From NCBI GenBank assembly GCA_034435395.1, contig DAOTXK010000406.1, positions 1 through 23,618 on the forward strand: a stretch of DNA of 23,618 nucleotides, written 5' to 3'. The position numbers were made by a program, and so were the translations under genes. Of this stretch, positions 20,272 through 23,618 are shown in pieces; positions within the stretch are counted from its first letter, which is position 1; the number at the start of each line of letters is the position of its first letter. The notes under the pieces were generated by a model that saw only the letters and a list, made by a program, of their open reading frames with translations, searched no databases and had not been told where the DNA came from. The stretch comes from DAOTXK01 sp034435395. GTDB lineage: Bacteria > Chloroflexota > Anaerolineae > Aggregatilineales > Ch27.

Positions 20272-21939
20272 ATGTCCAGGACTTACCGGCTTCTGTTAGC
20301 GGTCCTCGGCCTGCTGGCGACGCTGTCTGGCCCGGTCGCCGCCCAGGGGGGCGAATCGGGCTATGTCATCGTCACGCACTATCCGGCCTTTGGCGGGGTC
20401 GACCCCGCCCCCCGCGACGCGATTCCGGCGGCCTACGGCGTCTACAACAATCGCCAGGACGACTACCGGGCCGTCAACCAGGGGCGCGCCGAGGCCGTGC
20501 GGCGGCGGATCGAGCAGGAAACCGGCATCTCCGTGTTGTTACTCAACGACTGGGCGGAGGTGGTGGAAGGGAGCGAGGCGCTCCAGATCGTCAACAACGT
20601 GCCCATCCAGGGCGCGCTGTACACCCTCTTCCTGCCGCCGGGCTGGACGCGCCAGGCGAAGATGGCCGTGCTGCTCAGCGGCAACGGCGCGGGCACCAGC
20701 AACAACAGCCGCCTCTACGGCGAACCGGACATCGTCCCGGCGCAGATCGCCGCCTTCAGCGTTCGGGGCGGGCGGCGCGGTTTGATCGTGGCCATCAGCA
20801 ACTGCGGCGGCACGGAGAGCCAGGGCGTCGATGAGCCAACGCTGCGTTCGGTGGGGGCTTTCTTCGATTTTATCGACGCCAACGGCGGCGACAAATACAA
20901 CGCCATCACGGCGGGCGGCAGCCGCGGCGGCGGCACGGCGCTGGTGTGGGCCGCCAATCCGCTGGACCTGGATTACACGGTGCATAGCGTCTTCGCCGCC
21001 GTCCCGCCCACCCACTACGGCTCCCTGGCCCAAACCAGCATCCTGACCTATCCTTCGATGATCCGTATCGGCGAGCTGATCAGCCATGACCCGGACGCCT
21101 GGCGCTATGACAATGACGGCTGGAATCCAGCCAACGTGGGGCCGTACCTGGAGATTCTGTTCGGCACGGACGATCCCGAAGCGGCGAACGCGCGCGGCCC
21201 CATCGGCCTGGCGGAGCGGCTCCTCGGCAAGCAGGTGTGGCTGGCAGCGGGCGCCCACGACGCCTTTTTCCCGCTGTCGCCGTTTCTGGCCTTCGACCGC
21301 CGCCTGACCGAGCTGGGCGTCCATCATGGGACCGTCATCACGCTGGCCAGCGGCCACGAAAACAGCCGCTTCTGGATGCGCACCACGCTGCTCTATCTGG
21401 ACCTGGCCGCGCGCGGCCTGCGGCTGCCCCTGCCAGGCGGGCGCTTTTATTACATCGATGTCGACCCGCGCGTGGATGACGAGGTCTCGCTGGCCGACTT
21501 TTTGGCGGAACGGGGCATCGACGCCGACCCGACGGAACTGCCGGTGATCGCCCAGTTCCCGTACCGGGCTGGCGTGGGCAATCCGGCCACCATCGAGATG
21601 TGCGGCACCCCCGGCGACGCGGTCACGCTGGCGCTGGCCGACGCGGCGGGCCAGGTCGTCTACCAGCGGTCGGGCGTGATCGACGAGTTGGAGTGCGCCA
21701 GCGAGACGATCACCGTCGATCTGCCGCCGGGGACCTACTACTGGTCGCTGACGGTGAACGGTCAGGTCATCAACCCCTATTTCACGCCGACGCGCGGCGA
21801 CGACGGCTGCGGCCTGCGGGCGGTGACCATCGTGACCGAGGAGCAGCCCGCGCCAGAGACACTCTACGCCTTCAACCGGGACATGAGCTTCGGCCTGGAC
21901 GAATATAGCGGCCAGCCGGAGACCTGCCCGGTAGACTGA
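20272..21939 (+). CDS. Secreted alpha/beta-hydrolase-like protein with C-terminal beta domain
   Basis: The protein has 555 residues. A signal peptide (LLLAVLGLLATLSGPVAA) ends near residue 24, before QGGESG. The middle region looks like an alpha/beta hydrolase: MAVLLSGNGAG, GLIVAISNCGG, the nucleophile elbow GGSRGGG with S217, D330 in AGAHDAFFP, and H362 in LASGHENSRF. The Ser-Asp-His order and spacing are normal. The last 150 residues form a probable Ig-like or jelly-roll domain (ITVDLPPGTYYWSLTVNG) with several cysteines, including C at the MCGTPGD and ELECASE segments. I cannot place it in a named esterase or peptidase family. GGAGG is 6 bases before ATG 20272. The substrate is probably extracellular. 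Confidence 0.8.
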   Translation: MSRTYRLLLAVLGLLATLSGPVAAQGGESGYVIVTHYPAFGGVDPAPRDAIPAAYGVYNNRQDDYRAVNQGRAEAVRRRIEQETGISVLLLNDWAEVVEGSEALQIVNNVPIQGALYTLFLPPGWTRQAKMAVLLSGNGAGTSNNSRLYGEPDIVPAQIAAFSVRGGRRGLIVAISNCGGTESQGVDEPTLRSVGAFFDFIDANGGDKYNAITAGGSRGGGTALVWAANPLDLDYTVHSVFAAVPPTHYGSLAQTSILTYPSMIRIGELISHDPDAWRYDNDGWNPANVGPYLEILFGTDDPEAANARGPIGLAERLLGKQVWLAAGAHDAFFPLSPFLAFDRRLTELGVHHGTVITLASGHENSRFWMRTTLLYLDLAARGLRLPLPGGRFYYIDVDPRVDDEVSLADFLAERGIDADPTELPVIAQFPYRAGVGNPATIEMCGTPGDAVTLALADAAGQVVYQRSGVIDELECASETITVDLPPGTYYWSLTVNGQVINPYFTPTRGDDGCGLRAVTIVTEEQPAPETLYAFNRDMSFGLDEYSGQPETCPVD

Positions 21940-22011
21940 CCAGGAAACGCCGGGGAGGGGCGTCCCGCCGGATGCTCCTGCTGCGGCGGGGCATGCGCCA
22001 CCCCAGGAATG

Positions 22012-22434
22012 TCACGGCACATCAAACGTCACGTTGTGCAGGGCGTGGTAGTAGTTGCCCCACCGGGCGGTGAAGCGTAGCACGGTGTAATCGGGGTCGT
22101 CCACACCCTGGGGGTAGTAGCGCTCGTAACCGGGACGCCACAGCCGCCGCCGCGACTCGGCATCCTGCAACAGCTCAACCGTCCCCACCAGCATCAGGCC
22201 CTTCCATTCGTCAAAATCGACGAAGTAGACGCTGGCTCTGCCGTCGCGGGTCAACTGGCCGACGCGCCGGGACGAGGTGTTGGTGCTGAACCAGACGTGC
22301 CGCAGGCCCTCGTTCTCCATTTTGATCATGGCCTTGATGTGGGGATAGCCGTCGTCGCCGTTGGTGCCCAGCATGGCGATGGCGGCGCGGTCAGCCAGGG
22401 CCAGCGCCTGCTCGATGGCTTCGTGTTGATCCAT
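22012..22434 (-). CDS. Pyridoxamine 5'-phosphate oxidase-family flavin-binding protein
   Basis: The protein has 140 residues. The split-barrel pattern is visible: AAIAMLGTNGDDGYPHIKAM, VWFSTNTSSRRVGQL, ASVYFVDFDEWKGLMLVGTV, and a C-terminal VLRFTARWGNYYH. This matches the general-stress-protein-26-like branch of the PPOX fold, which binds FMN or F420 and is often a reductase of unknown substrate. It is not PdxH. AGGAG lies about 9 bases before ATG 22434. A good promoter at 22547-22575 gives it a leader of about 105 bases. It is convergent with the secreted hydrolase; a CCCGCCG/CGGCGGG stem in 21940-22011 may end one or both. Confidence 0.85.
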   Translation of the reverse strand: MDQHEAIEQALALADRAAIAMLGTNGDDGYPHIKAMIKMENEGLRHVWFSTNTSSRRVGQLTRDGRASVYFVDFDEWKGLMLVGTVELLQDAESRRRLWRPGYERYYPQGVDDPDYTVLRFTARWGNYYHALHNVTFDVP

Positions 22435-22546
22435 GGTGTCACACTCCTGGGGGGCGGTGCCCCATGTGTCCGTTGACCGGGGCGGCGGGGGAGCGTTGCG
22501 CCGTGAAGGGCCGATGAAGCCTGGTTTGGGGGAGGCCGCGCTGTTT

Positions 22547-22575
22547 ATTATAATAGAGGCCGTGCCGGAATGCAA
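22547..22575 (-). promoter_or_regulatory. Predicted promoter of the PPOX gene
   Basis: Minus-strand TTGCAT (22575-22570) and consensus TATAAT (22552-22547) with exactly 17 bases between them. Confidence 0.65.
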
Positions 22576-22687
22576 ACAAATGTTCTATCAGGAAGCGGGG
22601 GTTCATCCGGCGGAGGATTCAGCTTTAATACAGAAATGCGTCCCGAACGCTTATCTTAGTTCTTTTCCATTTTGCATCCGGTTTGTC

Positions 22688-22717
22688 TTGACTCGGCGAT
22701 CCGATTTCTGCTATAGT
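22688..22717 (+). promoter_or_regulatory. Promoter of the stand-alone structured RNA
   Basis: TTGACT (22688-22693) and TATAGT (22712-22717) with an 18-base spacer ending in TGC (extended -10). The predicted start (22724-22726) coincides with the first base of the RNA's closing helix. Confidence 0.75.
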
Positions 22718-22724
22718 AAATTTA

Positions 22725-23037
22725 CCGAGAGGTCCTGAGCGACCGGAGGAACCCTACGGGGGACGAGACTCGAAAGGGTACTGAAGCTGGTCAGCCGTAC
22801 CGGCCACCTAATCGCCGGTGCGGCAAGTGTAAAATAGTGGTGTAGTCATACATCACAAAATACACCAGCGAGCGATCAAGACAAAGCGTTACGATCAATC
22901 GGGAGCCAGCGTAGGGAGTCAGCGGCGAAAGCGGCTGATCAGTAGAGTCTTAGCGAAACCGTAGGGAACACCGAAGGCGACTCCGGGCCTCTCGCCCCTT
23001 CCCGCCCGCCGTGCGAGCAGACGGCGGGTAATTTTGT
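22725..23037 (+). ncRNA. Unidentified structured RNA gene, about 270 nt plus terminator
   Basis: There is no plausible plus-strand protein here, but the RNA fold is strong. A 10-bp closing helix joins CGAGAGGTCC (22726-22735) to GGGCCTCTCG (22985-22994). Inside are GACC/GGTC (22741-22744 with 22789-22792) and ACCCT/AGGGT (22751-22755 with 22775-22779). An 11-bp stem GCCGTACCGGC/GCCGGTGCGGC (22794-22804 with 22814-22824) has a 9-base loop. A two-part arm joins GTGTA/TACAC (22827-22831 with 22861-22865) and GTGGTGTA/TACATCAC (22837-22856). A TCAGC.GC hairpin (22919-22936) has a GAAA tetraloop. A consensus promoter starts exactly at the closing helix, and an intrinsic terminator follows. I looked for RNase P, tmRNA, SRP, 6S, cobalamin and T-box signatures and found none. 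It could be an independent ncRNA or a leader of nuoE, 140 bases downstream. Confidence 0.7.
23005..23037 (+). terminator. Intrinsic terminator of the structured RNA
   Basis: CCCGCCGT (23005-23012) pairs perfectly with ACGGCGGG (23021-23028) over an 8-base loop, followed by TAATTTTGT. Confidence 0.85.
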
Positions 23038-23086
23038 CCCTGGCGCAGCCCCAGGGCATCCTGGTGATGGCATTCGCCGCCCAATG

Positions 23087-23095
23087 TGTTATAGT
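23087..23095 (+). promoter_or_regulatory. Extended -10 promoter candidate for nuoE
   Basis: TGT then TATAGT (23090-23095), 42 bases before the nuoE ATG, with no convincing -35. It would let nuoE be transcribed separately from the RNA gene, which is closed by its own terminator. Confidence 0.45.
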
Positions 23096-23137
23096 TGCCC
23101 CCGCTTGGGATCGCTGCTGCCGTGGGGTGAGGAATCC

Positions 23138-23618
23138 ATGCTCAAAGATACCTACGCCGACCGGATCGAGGCCATCTTCGCCAAATACCCGGACCGGCGC
23201 TCCGCCGTGATGCCGCTGATCTACCTGGCGCAGGAAGCTTACGGTTACGTCACGCCGGAAGCCTGCCAGGAGATCGGGGACCTGATCGGGGTGGACCCGA
23301 CCCAGGTCCGGTCGATCGCTGGCTTTTACACCATGTTCCGCGAGGAGCCGAAGGGCCGGTACTGGCTCCAGGTCTGCACGGACCTGCCCTGCGCCCTGCG
23401 CGGCGCGGACCAGTTCTACCAGGACCTGCTGGCGGAGCTGGGCGTCGAGGACGGCGGCACCACCGCCGATGGCCTGTTCACCGTGGAACAGGTGATGTGC
23501 CTGGCCGCCTGCGACCGGGCGCCCATGCTCCAGTGTAACTTCCACTACCATGAGAATCTGGACATGGACCAGATGCGCGCCCTGATCGCCCGGTGGCGGG
23601 CCGAAGCCGGGGTCGAGC
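23138..23618 (+). CDS. nuoE: NADH-quinone oxidoreductase subunit E (partial, cut by window end)
   Basis: The first 160 residues are visible. YPDRRSAVMPLIYLAQEAYG and VRSIAGFYTMFREEPKGRYW are typical of the 24-kDa subunit. The N1a [2Fe-2S] ligands are C80 and C85 (VCTDLPC) and C121 and C125 (MCLAAC). It forms the NADH-dehydrogenase module with NuoF and NuoG, which presumably follow beyond the window. GAGG lies 6 bases before ATG 23138. It is separated from nuoABCD by about 5.3 kb of unrelated genes, so at least two transcripts encode complex I here. Stand-alone hydrogenases and formate dehydrogenases also have NuoE-like subunits, so membership of the same complex is likely but not proven. Confidence 0.9.
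   Translation, partial: MLKDTYADRIEAIFAKYPDRRSAVMPLIYLAQEAYGYVTPEACQEIGDLIGVDPTQVRSIAGFYTMFREEPKGRYWLQVCTDLPCALRGADQFYQDLLAELGVEDGGTTADGLFTVEQVMCLAACDRAPMLQCNFHYHENLDMDQMRALIARWRAEAGVE

Noticed and set aside
22725..23037. RNase P RNA, tmRNA, 6S RNA or a T-box/cobalamin riboswitch
   Set aside because: The conserved strings of these RNAs (for example ACAGAA with GAGGAAAGTCC, the tmRNA T-arm end, AGGGTGGNACCGCG) are absent.
22919..23551. 210-codon minus-strand frame
   Set aside because: It is antisense to nuoE and crosses the RNA gene and its terminator; no domain is visible.

Overview
The window is high-GC bacterial chromosome with one AT-richer island at about 6.2-8.1 kb. Complex I and cytochrome bd genes of Gram-positive/Chloroflexi-like sequence, short-Q-loop CydA, HEAT-repeat and Uma2 proteins and a tandem heptanucleotide repeat suggest a Chloroflexota (Anaerolineae-like) genome. 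The phylum is an inference from protein flavour, not from a marker gene. Both edges cut genes: a FGGY sugar kinase on the left and nuoE on the right.

Layout. 1-5.3 kb: sugar kinase C-terminus, a DUF1848 protein divergent from a sulfatase, an aminoglycoside-nucleotidyltransferase-like gene, a cold-shock gene with a long structured leader, and a membrane-anchored SDR. 5.3-6.0 kb: a small membrane protein whose promoter and ribosome-site hairpin are both visible. 6.18-8.18 kb: a DUF4258/YgiT-zinc-finger pair of toxin-antitoxin type, bounded by two 60-bp direct repeats that each carry a promoter and an ATG. The DUF4258 gene has lost one base and is split by a 1.3-kb insert carrying a TSUP transporter and pieces of two other genes. 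8.2-11.2 kb: a methyltransferase, a secreted glutaminyl cyclase, and a second SDR that is a paralogue of the first but lacks most catalytic residues.

11.2-11.9 kb has no convincing protein gene. It looks like a structured RNA transcription unit with a promoter, a 17-nt segment able to pair with the 3' end of 16S rRNA, a 9-codon ORF, many perfect hairpins and a terminator. 11.9-17.85 kb is respiratory: cydAB on the minus strand diverges from nuoABCD on the plus strand across a 725-bp control region with palindromes and promoters. The nuo run then stops at a 168-bp heptanucleotide array and a terminator.

About 5.3 kb of unrelated DNA follows: a frameshifted Uma2 gene, a HEAT-repeat gene, a secreted alpha/beta-hydrolase-like protein and a PPOX flavoprotein. 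Next comes a second stand-alone RNA gene (about 22725-23037) with a good promoter, a 10-bp closing helix, long internal helices, a GNRA loop and a terminator; I could not match it to an RNA family. nuoE then begins.

The two RNA loci are the strongest candidates for something undescribed. The repeat-bounded, twice-broken toxin-antitoxin cassette is the clearest evolutionary story. No searches were run; all family names come from motifs read by eye.
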